This document shows positions 1 to 8,520 of a DNA stretch of 44,432 nucleotides, piece after piece. Each line of letters opens with the position of its first letter. Position 1 is the first letter of the stretch. A program made the translations under genes and the position numbers. The notes beneath the pieces are model-generated. The model worked only from the letters and a program-made list of their open reading frames with translations. It made no database searches and had not been told where the DNA came from. The DNA is from CAYZIC01 sp964478335 (GTDB lineage Bacteria; Verrucomicrobiota; Kiritimatiellia; RFP12; DVOR01). The stretch spans positions 1 through 44,432 of the forward strand of contig CAYZIC010000012.1 of assembly GCA_964478335.1 (NCBI GenBank), written 5' to 3'.

Positions 1-368
1 AAATAATGCGACAGACCATAAGGGAAGAGGTTTGAGGTGCCTGCGGCTCAGGACTGAGGACTGCCAGGGATTTTAACGCAGAGAGGTAAAGAAAGCGGCT
101 ACGCCGCTAGTTCGAGTTTTGAGTTCGAGTTCTAGTGCTAGTGGAGGGGCTGCGCCCCACACCCGCTATTTGAGAGGCAACTCACCGAGCGAGCTCATTC
201 GTTGCTCAAACCTGCATCCTCTTGCCTCCCTACGGTCGGCATCGCTACGCGACACCATCCGCAGTCCTTGGGCTCGCAAGCTCGCGGGGTGGGGCTACGG
301 GGTGGAAGATCGAGTCAGGGGTGGTGACGCTAAGGGCGCTTGCCGCCCCTTAGCAATCCCTGGCAAGT

Positions 369-485
369 CGTCGTTACACTAGGCCTGTTATGGGGGCCGT
401 CTGGGCGAGGGGCGCCTCCCACCCCATGCCCCCGACTGAGTAAACTCAGCACAGAACTCGCCTCGCTGCGCTCGGCTCTCCTTGG
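369..485 (+). repeat. Dispersed repeat, inverted partner of 32767-32865
   Basis: The block begins with CGTCGTTACACTAGGCCTGT (369-388), which matches the reverse complement of 32846-32865 with one mismatch. It ends at 459-485 with a 27-base stretch that is the exact reverse complement of 32767-32793. The middle is diverged but has similar G-runs. Two conserved ends in matching order indicate one element present twice in opposite orientation, not chance similarity. Confidence 0.7.
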
Positions 486-843
486 CTCGCTGTGCTCGCG
501 GGGCTCTGGGGATTAGCGGCGGGAGCAGTGGCTGCGCCACGCCTGCCACCTCGGGCAGTCCCGCAAGCGATAGCGCGCAGTAATTTGTGCTCTGGTAGAC
601 AACGTCGTCAGGGGGTACGACCCCTGCCACTCAGGGGCAACACGCACCGCGAAGCGGCCGTCTCTATAAAAGCAAGGAGCGATAGTGGATGAGCAACGAC
701 GCCGACACCTGAGCCTCGGGTGAAGATAGTGCTATTGTACAGCAAAGTCGGGGCTCTGGCTGAGGCTAAGTTGCTCGCCGCTAGCGCCCTTGCGATGGAG
801 ACGGTCAATGAGCGCCAAACATTTGGTGCTTATAGATGCGCCG

Positions 844-888
844 CTGCAATGAGCCTCTAAGGCCGCAGGCCGCTAGCAGGGTGTGGGG
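844..888 (+). repeat. Partial copy of the 36.9/37.7-kb repeat
   Basis: The segment contains CTGCAATGAGC, then the palindrome GGCCGCAGGCC and AGCAGG, in the same order as 37043-37080 and 37801-37838. It is a fragment of the longer ~195-bp repeat. Confidence 0.55.
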
Positions 889-912
889 CAGCAGCTCCTC
901 CATTCTATGTAT

Positions 913-940
913 TTTTGTGCCCCTTTGTGGTTAAAAAAAC
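913..940 (+). repeat. 28-base exact repeat shared with 37193-37220
   Basis: The 28 bases are identical to 37193-37220 and include CCCCTTTGTGGTTAAAAAAAC. Both copies are followed within two bases by GCTACC. Both lie in gene-free mosaics 36 kb apart. Confidence 0.75.
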
Positions 941-1047
941 ACGCTACCCGCACCCTCTGCGCGCAGTGTGCTCGGAAGAGTCCAAAGGGCGGCTACGCTG
1001 CTAGGTTTTGGGTGTTGGGAGTTGGCAGTTGGGTTGACTAAGACTAA

Positions 1048-1071
1048 GACTAAGACTAGTCACTAAGACTA
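1048..1071 (+). repeat. 24-base repeat with GACTA units shared with 17452-17475
   Basis: Units of ACTAAG are strung around a central ACTAGT. The identical 24 bases lie at 17452-17475, where they overlap the end of tsaD. Confidence 0.75.
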
Positions 1072-1328
1072 GGCGGCTGCGCCGCCTCTGTTGGGGTATT
1101 TGTATATTGATGCGTTTATTATTAAACGCGGGCCCCCGGGTTTGCCTCTCTCTACGATGATCGCACTGCGTAGGACTGCTAGAGATTTTAACGCAGAGGC
1201 ACGGGTGCCTGCGGCGGGTTGATAGGTGTGGGTGAGGGATGGGGGTGGGGGTAAGCGGCGAGCGTAATGAGTCTTACAGCGGGAGGCGTAGCTCCTTAAG
1301 ATGGGAGCGTAGCGACCTTTGCCGCGAG

Positions 1329-1405
<77 letters not shown>

Positions 1406-1420
1406 CTGAAAAACGTGCGC

Positions 1421-1449
1421 ACTATAGCAAATCTCGGCAAATAATGCAA
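1421..1449 (-). promoter_or_regulatory. Promoter of the tRNA gene
   Basis: On the minus strand TTGCAT (1449-1444), a 17-bp spacer and TATAGT (1426-1421) lie about 15 bases before the tRNA. The spacer ends in TGC, giving an extended -10. The spacer matches the rpsB promoter at 14 of 17 positions. Confidence 0.75.
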
Positions 1450-1494
1450 GCGTTATTTGCGGGGTGTGGATAAAATGATGGGGGAGCTAGTTAA

Positions 1495-2256
1495 TTAGTT
1501 GCTAGTTGCTAGTTGTGGTGAGTCTGGTGGGACTTTGGTTGGGCGGGCAATTTTGATGGGGAGGCGGAGGTCGCAGGTGGTGAGGTGTAAAATGAGGTCG
1601 CCGGGGCCGTCTGGGAGGGGGCCGGGGATGGTGAATAGGATGTGGCGGTGGGATGGTGATTGTATGGCGGTGGCTTGAATGGGGCTGCTGCTGGCTGGTT
1701 CTACGACGACGGCGGTGTCGGGGTGTGCTTCGGATAGGGTGAGGTTGCGGCCTTGGACGAGGATCTCGGTGTCGGGCTCAATGGTGTTGGGGGTGTCTGT
1801 GTGGGTGGGGGTAATGCGGGTGACGAGGGGGTCTTGGCGTTCGGCAACTGGGGTGTTGGCATTGGTGATATTGTGTGCGCTGCCAGTGATTTGTCTCTTT
1901 TTTGCACGGGTTTGCTGGGCGTCGATCACGATGCGGTGGCGCTTGGGGTCGAATTGGTCTTCGCTGTCGATGAAGCGGCCTTTGATGACGGGGTAAAGCT
2001 GGATGAGGCCGTCGAGGTTGATGCGGTGGCCTTGGGCGATGAGCTTTTGCATGAGGTCGATCAGGTCGGCGAGCATCATCTTATAGAGGGAGGCTTTGAT
2101 GTGGCCTTCGTCGGCGAGGCGTTGGGCGAGGGCTTCGATGTTGTAGGTGGTGTCGGTCTTGACGCTGGCAACATAGGGAGCACTTGTCCCTGCGAGTAAC
2201 GGGGGCTGGTGTAGGGTAAAAGTCAAGTCTGCTGATGGGGTTATTGTTGCGCTCAT
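1495..2256 (-). CDS. HU-like DNA-binding protein with DUF4469-type C-terminal domain
   Basis: The 253-residue protein has an HU/IHF-like fold in its first half (about residues 27-120), with the pattern of long helices followed by GHRINLDGLIQLYPVIKGRF and a basic strand (KRHRIVID, RAKKR). A proline- and threonine-rich linker leads to a C-terminal beta-rich domain (about 158-235) that starts IEPDTEILVQGRNL, as in DUF4469 proteins. Such proteins are common in Bacteroidetes and PVC bacteria and are thought to bind DNA, but their exact role is unknown. The ATG at 2256 has AGAGG upstream. Its start faces the 23-bp tandem array at 2328-2488, a possible binding site. The DNA-binding role is inferred from the fold. 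Confidence 0.75.
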   Translation of the reverse strand: MSATITPSADLTFTLHQPPLLAGTSAPYVASVKTDTTYNIEALAQRLADEGHIKASLYKMMLADLIDLMQKLIAQGHRINLDGLIQLYPVIKGRFIDSEDQFDPKRHRIVIDAQQTRAKKRQITGSAHNITNANTPVAERQDPLVTRITPTHTDTPNTIEPDTEILVQGRNLTLSEAHPDTAVVVEPASSSPIQATAIQSPSHRHILFTIPGPLPDGPGDLILHLTTCDLRLPIKIARPTKVPPDSPQLATSN

Positions 2257-2327
2257 GGTGTTGCCTCTGTGTGGTTAATGGTGTCGATGGCTCTGGTTTG
2301 ATCTCACTGTCTATTAAGGTATCACAA

Positions 2328-2488
2328 AATGGGTTGCAATGCAAGTGAAAAATGGATTGCAACCCAATCTATTTTTGTATTGCACCCCATTCGTCTTTTG
2401 GGTTGCAAAGCAAATGCGCAATGGGTTGCAACATAAATGAGCAATGGCTTGCAATGCAAATAAGTAATGCGTTGCAATGGATTAGGTG
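2328..2488. repeat. Tandem array, seven units of exactly 23 bp (iteron-like)
   Basis: The core TTGCA begins at 2334, 2357, 2380, 2403, 2426, 2449 and 2472, an unbroken 23-bp period. The unit consensus is about AATGGGTTGCAATGCAAATG plus three bases. The third unit is the most diverged. A 23-bp period is not a multiple of three, so the array is not coding. It lies between the divergent HU-like gene and argS. Confidence 0.9.
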
Positions 2489-2784
2489 AGGGGTTAGCTG
2501 GGGTCTTGGTTAGGTGGAACCCCATTCCCCCATTTCCACATTCTACATTCTCCTTCCCCCTTTCGTCTCTCGTCTTTTGCCTTCTCCTTTCCCCTTTCGT
2601 CTCTCGTCTTTCATCTCTCGGCTTTCCCCTTTAACGGGGCTGAATGGGGTGGGTTTGGTGCTTGGAGGGGCTTTATCCTTAAAATAAGTGCGTTTTGGGG
2701 GATTTTATCCTTTATTTTTTTGCCATTCTAGTATATAGTATAGGCATCGATTTTTATAAATAGTATACAGGAGCATAGATTAGG
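2489..2784. other. Gene-free leader with pyrimidine tract upstream of argS
   Basis: 2521-2636 is almost pure C/T on the plus strand and contains CCCTTTCGTCTCTCGTCTTT twice (2558-2577 and 2592-2611), with a third degenerate copy after it. 2690-2760 is AT-rich with several TATA-like words, so the argS promoter is probably here, but no convincing -35/-10 pair was found. Confidence 0.6.
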
Positions 2785-4512
2785 ATGATTTCTTTAGCAC
2801 AATGTGAGTTAAATATCTCTGGTTGGTTGAATGGTGCATTTGCGCAGGTTTTGGATGGTGTGTCTGCTGATGTGGGCAAGATCGTGCCTGCTAAGGATAG
2901 TCGCTTTGGTGATTATCAGTGCAATGATGCAATGGGGCTGGCGAAGCGTGCTGGGAAAAATCCTCGTGAGGTGGCAACTGCGGCTTTGGCTGTGGCGGCT
3001 TTGCCTGATTGCGTGGAAAAGGCCGAGGTCGCAGGGCCGGGCTTTATCAATATCACGCTTAAGCGTGAGGCGCTGGCTGAGATTTGCACGAATTTTGGCG
3101 CGGATCCGCTCTGTGGGATCGAACAGTTGGGCGCGGGTCAGTCGGTCGTGATTGACTATTCTTCGCCTAATGTCGCTAAGCCGATGCACATTGGTCATAT
3201 TCGCTCGACGGTGATCGGTAATGCGATGGATCGCATTTTGCGAGCATTGGGCTATCGTGTGATCGCGGATAACCATTTGGGTGACTGGGGTACGCAGTTT
3301 GGCATCTTGATCATGGGTTATCGTAACTTTTTGACCGATGATGAACGCGCCAACTTGACGGTTGAGTTGTTGGAAAAGGTCTACGTCAAGTCGTACAATG
3401 CGACTAAGGAAGATCCCGCTTGGCTCGATGGTTGCCGTGAGGAATTGGTCAAGCTGCAGGCTGGCGACAAGGATAACTTGGCAGTGTGGCAGCGCTTTAT
3501 CGACATCTCGATGCAAGAATTTGGCCGTATCTATGGCCGCTTGGGGGTGAAGTTTGACCTCTATCGTGGCGAAAGCTACTACCAGCCGATCTTGGCTGAG
3601 ACGGTCGATATTCTCAAGGATAAGGGTTTGGCGACGATGAGCGATGGTGCTTGGATCGTCGATATGAAGGATGAAGGCCTCGAGGTGGCGATCGTGCGTA
3701 AGCGTGATGGTGGCTTTAACTACACCGCAACCGATATCGCAACGGTGCGTAGCCGTGTGGCGGACTTTGATCCGGCGCGTATTATTTATGTCACTGACGA
3801 ACGTCAACAGCTGCACTTTAAGCAATTCTTTGCGATCTGCAAGAAGATCGGCATTGAGACCAAGTTGCAGCATGTGTGGTTTGGCTTGATGCGTTTGCCA
3901 GAGGCGACCTTCTCCACGCGTCAGGGCAATGTGATCAAGTTGGAAACCTTGCTCAATGAGGCCGAATCACGCGCCTTGGCAATCGTGACTGAGTCGCATC
4001 CAGATTGGACTGCAGAAGAACAGCAAAAGCTCGCGGCAGCGATTGGTATTGGTGCGATCAAGTATGCCGATTTGAGCCATGATCCGACGACGATGATTGT
4101 CTTTACCTGGGAACGCGCCTTGGCGCTGGATGGTAATTCTGGTCCCTATTTGCAATATGCTCATGCCCGTATCTGCAGCTTGATGGACAAGTATCTGGCC
4201 GCAGTCGGTGGGGCATGTGATTGGTCGAGCTTGCCGCTCAATCTTGAGAATGATCAGGAAAAGGCTCTCGCACTCTGGGCGTTGCAGTATCCTGCTGCGG
4301 TGGCGCGTGCTGGTGAAGCTTGCAAACCCTCGATCTTGGCTGATTATCTCTATTCGCTCTGTCAGCAGTATAGCCGCTTTTATCAATCGTCTCCTGTGCT
4401 CAAGGCTGAGGATGCGGTGCGTGATAGCCGCATTCACCTCTGCGCAATCGTGGCCAAGGTGCTGCGCGCAGGCTTGACGCTCTTGGGTATCGAAACGCCC
4501 AACCGTATTTAA
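2785..4512 (+). CDS. argS: Arginyl-tRNA synthetase
   Basis: The enzyme charges tRNA-Arg with arginine in the cytoplasm. The 575-residue class I synthetase is of normal length. An N-terminal Add-1-like domain precedes the signature SPNVAKPMHIGHIRST, with HIGH at 135-138. The KMSKS loop is replaced by RQGNVIK at about 379-385, typical of ArgRS. The helical DALR anticodon-binding domain fills the last ~130 residues (ALDGNSGPYLQYAHAR, QQYSRFYQSSPV). The start follows TTAGG. It is the first gene of a plus-strand run; exbB follows after 16 bases. Codon use favours G- and T-ending codons, unlike the C-ending bias of the 35-kb genes. Confidence 0.97.
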   Translation: MISLAQCELNISGWLNGAFAQVLDGVSADVGKIVPAKDSRFGDYQCNDAMGLAKRAGKNPREVATAALAVAALPDCVEKAEVAGPGFINITLKREALAEICTNFGADPLCGIEQLGAGQSVVIDYSSPNVAKPMHIGHIRSTVIGNAMDRILRALGYRVIADNHLGDWGTQFGILIMGYRNFLTDDERANLTVELLEKVYVKSYNATKEDPAWLDGCREELVKLQAGDKDNLAVWQRFIDISMQEFGRIYGRLGVKFDLYRGESYYQPILAETVDILKDKGLATMSDGAWIVDMKDEGLEVAIVRKRDGGFNYTATDIATVRSRVADFDPARIIYVTDERQQLHFKQFFAICKKIGIETKLQHVWFGLMRLPEATFSTRQGNVIKLETLLNEAESRALAIVTESHPDWTAEEQQKLAAAIGIGAIKYADLSHDPTTMIVFTWERALALDGNSGPYLQYAHARICSLMDKYLAAVGGACDWSSLPLNLENDQEKALALWALQYPAAVARAGEACKPSILADYLYSLCQQYSRFYQSSPVLKAEDAVRDSRIHLCAIVAKVLRAGLTLLGIETPNRI

Positions 4513-4528
4513 TCGAAAGGATTCCGTA

Positions 4529-5266
4529 ATGGGGATGATGACCTTTTTTGCAGTATCGATACCAGCGGTTGTTTGGCAAGCGTGGACTGATTCGGATGGG
4601 TTTGGGCAGCTGATCACTGCGGCCTTGATCTTAATGTCGATTGCTTCATGGGCTGTGATGCTCAATAAACGCGCCAACCTGAAGCAGCTGGCGGAGGATT
4701 CAAAGCGATTTGTGCATCTCTTTAACCAACGCAGTGATGTCTTGGCGATCTACATCCAGCAGCAGGCGAAGCATTCAGACTTGCCGATGGCTGTGATCTA
4801 TGAGAAAACCTGTGCGCGCTTTGTTGAGATGGTGCCAGATGAACAGCTCAAGATGTTGCGAATCGACCCGAATGCGCCGCTTAAGTTGCCCGCTAAGCGT
4901 ATCAACTTGGTGGAGTGCACATGCCGGCATACGACTGATGAGGTTTTGAGCTCGGTTGATAAAGGGATGGGCACGCTTGCAATCATTACCTCATCAGCAC
5001 CGCTGATGGGGCTCTTTGGCACGGTGTGGGGGATCATGTTGGCCTTTAATGCGATGGCAGCCAAGGGCACGGCGCTGATCAGCGAATTGGCTCCTGGCGT
5101 TTCCTCGGCACTTTTGACCACTGTCGTCGGCCTCGTGGTCGCAATCCCATCGGCAATCTTTTACAATCGATTGGCTAGACGCATTGAGCAGCTGACCATT
5201 GATATCGAGGGCTTTGCCGATGAGCTCAGCGGGCGCATCTCGCTCTTTTATCAAGCAGACGAATAA
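4529..5266 (+). CDS. MotA/TolQ/ExbB proton-channel family protein (copy 1)
   Basis: A 245-residue inner-membrane protein with one N-terminal membrane segment (about 25-45), a cytoplasmic domain, and two C-terminal membrane segments. The family signature is in the last third (ITSSAPLMGLFGTVWGIM, then AFNAMAAKG and ALLTTVVGLVVAIPSAIFYN). ExbB/TolQ proteins form a pentameric proton channel around an ExbD/TolR dimer and transmit proton motive force to envelope proteins. The start has AAAGGA upstream. An exbD-type gene follows after 15 bases and then ftsK, which suggests a Tol-like cell-division role, but no tolA, tolB or pal is adjacent. Hence no symbol is given. Confidence 0.9.
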   Translation: MGMMTFFAVSIPAVVWQAWTDSDGFGQLITAALILMSIASWAVMLNKRANLKQLAEDSKRFVHLFNQRSDVLAIYIQQQAKHSDLPMAVIYEKTCARFVEMVPDEQLKMLRIDPNAPLKLPAKRINLVECTCRHTTDEVLSSVDKGMGTLAIITSSAPLMGLFGTVWGIMLAFNAMAAKGTALISELAPGVSSALLTTVVGLVVAIPSAIFYNRLARRIEQLTIDIEGFADELSGRISLFYQADE

Positions 5267-5281
5267 CGGAGTAGGGTAGAG

Positions 5282-5695
5282 ATGTTGAAACGGCGCACAC
5301 GTCACCGCATCGGCGGCAAGCAGATCAATGAGATCAATATGAACCCATTGCTCGACTTGACCTTTTTGCTTTTGGTGGCCTTTATGATTACCTTCCCCGC
5401 GCTCGAGCAGGGGATCTCTGTCAATTTGCCACAAGGCAAGGCGCAGACGATCAAACAGCCCGATCCTCTGTCTGTCTCGATCAAGGTCGACGGCTCGATT
5501 TATGTGGGAACGACACGCGTGGAGCAGGGGGCGCTGTTGGACCGTTTACGCCAGTATGCGGCGGAGCATCCAGACGCGACGGTCTTGGTGCGTGGTGATC
5601 AAGATCAGACTTACGGCAAAGTGATGGATGTGGTGAAGATTATTAATCAGGTGAAGGCGTTAAAGATGTCCCTGGTGGTTTCGGAGGGTGCGTAA
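5282..5695 (+). CDS. ExbD/TolR family protein (copy 1)
   Basis: This 137-residue partner of the preceding channel has one membrane helix (about 22-40; NMNPLLDLTFLLLVAFMI) containing the conserved Asp of the ExbD/TolR family. A small periplasmic domain follows, with the usual LPQG and VLVRGDQDQTYGKVMDVV segments. It ends without extension. The ribosome site GGAG lies just before the start. The stop codon directly abuts the ATG of ftsK, so the two are probably translationally coupled. Confidence 0.92.
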   Translation: MLKRRTRHRIGGKQINEINMNPLLDLTFLLLVAFMITFPALEQGISVNLPQGKAQTIKQPDPLSVSIKVDGSIYVGTTRVEQGALLDRLRQYAAEHPDATVLVRGDQDQTYGKVMDVVKIINQVKALKMSLVVSEGA

Positions 5696-8467
5696 ATGGC
5701 ATCAAATGAGAGAAATCTAGATAGCTTGAGTGAATCGCCTAATGCGCGCATTCGCCGGTGGATCTTTGCCTCGCTGATGGTGCCTGTGGTGGTGTTTTTG
5801 GTGCTGAGTGCCTATTCCTATGATTGGCAAGATATCCAATGGTTATGTAATCCTGTCAATACCCCCATTGCCAATATACTTGGTCTGCTGGGGGCTTGGT
5901 CGACCTTTTATGGCTTGATCACGCTAGGGGTTGCCTTTTTAGTCTTGCCAATTTGGGCCTTGGTCTTGACGATCAGGTTGATGACTACTCCGCGTATGCA
6001 CTATCTTTATGGTGCGGTGGCTTCGGTGAACTTTTTTGTCGTGGCGGCGGCTGTCGCTCAGCTGCACTCGCCCTTTTTTGACACGCTCATTGCAATGCTC
6101 AATATCGCACCTAATGGGGGCGGGTTTGTGGGATACTTTGTGACGGAGTTTCTCGCGCACTGGCTCAATCCATCTGGCGCAGCGATCCTCTTGTGGCCCT
6201 ATTTGATCTTTTCTCTCATCTGGCTCATTGGCTTTAAGCGCACGCTCAATGCGTTGACTCTCCTGCTCCATGCTCGTGTGAGTCAGTCGGATGAGGTGAC
6301 TGGCGAAGTCCTTGATAAAGAGGCCATCATGCGCGAAGCCTATCTCAAAAAGACTGGACAAGTCCCCGAGGCTCCGAAGCAACATTGGTGGCACGCCCTG
6401 GGAAAACTCTTTGTGCGCACAAACTCGCCTGCTGAAGAAAAGGTGATTGACGAGGATGAGCCCTTTGAATTGGTCGCCGATGAAGTGCCTCCAGAAGCGC
6501 GTGTCGAGCCAGAGTCAAAACCCCACACGCCTACGATTTTGGATGTTTTTAAGGAGCGATTGGGCGATGAGCCCGGCAAAGAGACACCCGCCACCGCACC
6601 TCAGGCCGCTGCGCCTCGGGCTGACGATGTGCCGACGAAACGCGTTCGAGGACGCTTAACCGATCCAACGCCAGATGTGGGGCATGTCAAGCGGGATGAT
6701 TCGTTTACCCTAGATTCCCCTCTGCTGGCAGACAAGTTGCAACCGCTATCGCATGCCTCGATCACTGATCCAGCGCCGTTGACTAAAGAAGAACCCGTCG
6801 TTGAGATCCCTAAGTACAAGCTCCCGACACCTGCCTTGCTCGATCCTTTGCCAGATATGCAAGCTGATGCGGGTAATACACAAGAGGTTGCTGAGACGAT
6901 TGTCAAGGTCTTGACTCAGTTTGGGACACCGGTTGAATTGGTGAATATCGTCTCGGGGCCAGTTGTTACCCAATATGAATTGCTACCCGATGAAAATGTC
7001 AAGATCGAACGCATCTCAGGCTTTGCGCAGACGCTTAAGATGCGCCTGAGTGCGCATACGTTGCGTATTTTGGCACCAATTCCCGGTAAACCCTATGTCG
7101 GCATAGAGGTGCCCAATCATACCTCGCGCCCTGTCGTCTTGCGTGAGATCCTCGAGAGCAAAACATGGAAACACGCCGTCAAAAAGATGGCCTTGCCGAT
7201 GGCGTTGGGTAAAGATTCCATTGGCGGAGACCTTGTTGCCGACTTGGCTAAGCTGCCACACTTGCTCGTTGCAGGTGCAACGGGAGCGGGTAAGTCGGTT
7301 GGTCTTAATGCGATCTTGAGTGGCTTTCTCATGAGCCGCACGCCAGATCAGCTTCGATTGATCTTGGTCGATCCCAAAGAGGTCGAATTTACCGCATACG
7401 AGGATCTCCCTCATCTGCTCGTGCCGGTCGTGACGGATCCTAAGAGAGTCGTGTTTGCCTTGAGATGGGCTGTCGTCGAAATGGGCAAGCGATACAAGAC
7501 CTTTAAACGCAACCGCGTGCGAAACATCACCGACTACAATGAGATGCGCGAGCAGCAAGGCGATAAAACTATGCCCTATGTCGTGATCATCATTGACGAA
7601 TTGGCAGACTTGATGCAGCAGGTTAAATCTGACATTGAGCCACAAATCATGCGTATTACTCAATTGGCTCGTGCTGCGGGCATTCACATGATTATTGCAA
7701 CCCAACGCCCTGTTGTCGACGTCATCACTGGTACGATCAAATCCAATATTCCTGGCCGATTGGCATTTAAGGTTTCTCAGGCAAATGACTCGCGCACCAT
7801 CCTTGATGAAAAGGGCGCCGAGGAGTTGATCGGTAGAGGCGATATGCTCTTTAGAAGAGAGGGCTCCAATACGGTGCGTTCTCAAGGATGCTGGGTCAGC
7901 GATGAGGAGATTAAGACGCTCTGCGATCATATTAAGGAGCAAGTTGGCCCTGCTTACGATGAGGCTTTTGAAATGCGCATCTCGGCAATTCAAGTCGATG
8001 AAGAGGACAACTCTCTCGATGCCGCTATGCACGATTTAGTCCCCGCCACATCGACACCTCAACCCGCTGCAACACCAACGCTTGACGACGATACCAGCGA
8101 TGAAGGCTACTACCGTAAGGCACTCGAATTGATCCGTAATACGGGCCGATTCTCCACCTCCGCATTGCAACGTACCCATCGTGTCGGCTACAACAAGGCC
8201 GCCCGCATTACGGACTTGCTCGAAGAGCGTGGCATCATCGGTCCGAATAATGGTAAGGGCATCCGCGACCTACTCGTCGACCCGACATCGATCGTTTTGC
8301 CAGGTGAGGAAAAAGACGATGCCATGCCCCTCGAGGGACTCGACGAAATCAACTCCGAGACATCTCCCATGGATGACGAACAAGCCATGGCGCAGGTTTT
8401 GTCTGACGAGGACGGTGCTACTGACCTCGATGAATTGCAAAAAGCTTTTGATGAAGATGGCCTCTAG
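5696..8467 (+). CDS. ftsK: DNA translocase FtsK/SpoIIIE
   Basis: FtsK pumps chromosomal DNA through the closing septum toward the dif site and anchors at the divisome. The 923-residue protein has four N-terminal membrane segments (about 20-185), an acidic and proline-rich linker (200-390) and the alpha/beta motor (about 400-770). Walker A GATGAGKS is at 527-534 and Walker B VVIIIDELADL has its Asp at about 634. The DNA-reading gamma winged helix is near the C-terminus (about 800-865; YYRKALELIRNTGRFSTSAL). An unusual acidic tail of ~55 residues follows. Its ATG touches the stop of exbD, with GGAGGG inside the end of that gene. Confidence 0.97.
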   Translation: MASNERNLDSLSESPNARIRRWIFASLMVPVVVFLVLSAYSYDWQDIQWLCNPVNTPIANILGLLGAWSTFYGLITLGVAFLVLPIWALVLTIRLMTTPRMHYLYGAVASVNFFVVAAAVAQLHSPFFDTLIAMLNIAPNGGGFVGYFVTEFLAHWLNPSGAAILLWPYLIFSLIWLIGFKRTLNALTLLLHARVSQSDEVTGEVLDKEAIMREAYLKKTGQVPEAPKQHWWHALGKLFVRTNSPAEEKVIDEDEPFELVADEVPPEARVEPESKPHTPTILDVFKERLGDEPGKETPATAPQAAAPRADDVPTKRVRGRLTDPTPDVGHVKRDDSFTLDSPLLADKLQPLSHASITDPAPLTKEEPVVEIPKYKLPTPALLDPLPDMQADAGNTQEVAETIVKVLTQFGTPVELVNIVSGPVVTQYELLPDENVKIERISGFAQTLKMRLSAHTLRILAPIPGKPYVGIEVPNHTSRPVVLREILESKTWKHAVKKMALPMALGKDSIGGDLVADLAKLPHLLVAGATGAGKSVGLNAILSGFLMSRTPDQLRLILVDPKEVEFTAYEDLPHLLVPVVTDPKRVVFALRWAVVEMGKRYKTFKRNRVRNITDYNEMREQQGDKTMPYVVIIIDELADLMQQVKSDIEPQIMRITQLARAAGIHMIIATQRPVVDVITGTIKSNIPGRLAFKVSQANDSRTILDEKGAEELIGRGDMLFRREGSNTVRSQGCWVSDEEIKTLCDHIKEQVGPAYDEAFEMRISAIQVDEEDNSLDAAMHDLVPATSTPQPAATPTLDDDTSDEGYYRKALELIRNTGRFSTSALQRTHRVGYNKAARITDLLEERGIIGPNNGKGIRDLLVDPTSIVLPGEEKDDAMPLEGLDEINSETSPMDDEQAMAQVLSDEDGATDLDELQKAFDEDGL

Positions 8468-8520
8468 ACACCATCGCCCCCCCCCTGTGATTAACTGATT
8501 GTGATGAAAAGGAGCCACTG

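Larger units (their letters stand above)
1..1328. repeat. Gene-free mosaic of short palindromes and dispersed repeats
   Basis: No credible gene is visible here. Short open frames exist, but their translations are low-complexity and run through palindromes. The stretch is packed with small GC-rich inverted repeats such as GCGGCTACGCCGC (near 93), GGGGCTGCGCCCC (near 146) and GGCGGCTGCGCCGCC (near 1072). Several blocks recur elsewhere in the window: 369-485 matches 32767-32865 in inverted orientation, 844-888 matches part of the 36.9/37.7-kb repeat, 913-940 matches 37193-37220, and 1048-1071 matches 17452-17475. It looks like a landing zone for a dispersed intergenic repeat family. Confidence 0.7.

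Noticed and set aside
119..808. Short open frames in the first kilobase on both strands
   Set aside because: They run through palindromic repeats, lack ribosome sites, overlap each other on both strands and have low-complexity translations.
1753..2199. Plus-strand frame of 148 codons opposite the HU-like gene
   Set aside because: It is the shadow of a biased coding sequence; the Gly/Val/Asp-rich product has no domain, and the minus frame has clear HU and DUF4469 features.
2328..2488. CRISPR array
   Set aside because: The 23-bp units are contiguous with no unique spacers, and no cas genes are present.
2690..2784. A defined -35/-10 promoter for argS
   Set aside because: Several TATA-like words exist, but none has an acceptable -35 at 16-18 bp, so no site was annotated.
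2809..3873. Minus-strand frame of 354 codons inside argS
   Set aside because: Antisense shadow of argS, which has all family motifs; no ribosome site or family similarity for the antisense product.
7016..8032. Minus-strand frame of 338 codons inside ftsK
   Set aside because: Antisense shadow of the conserved FtsK motor domain.
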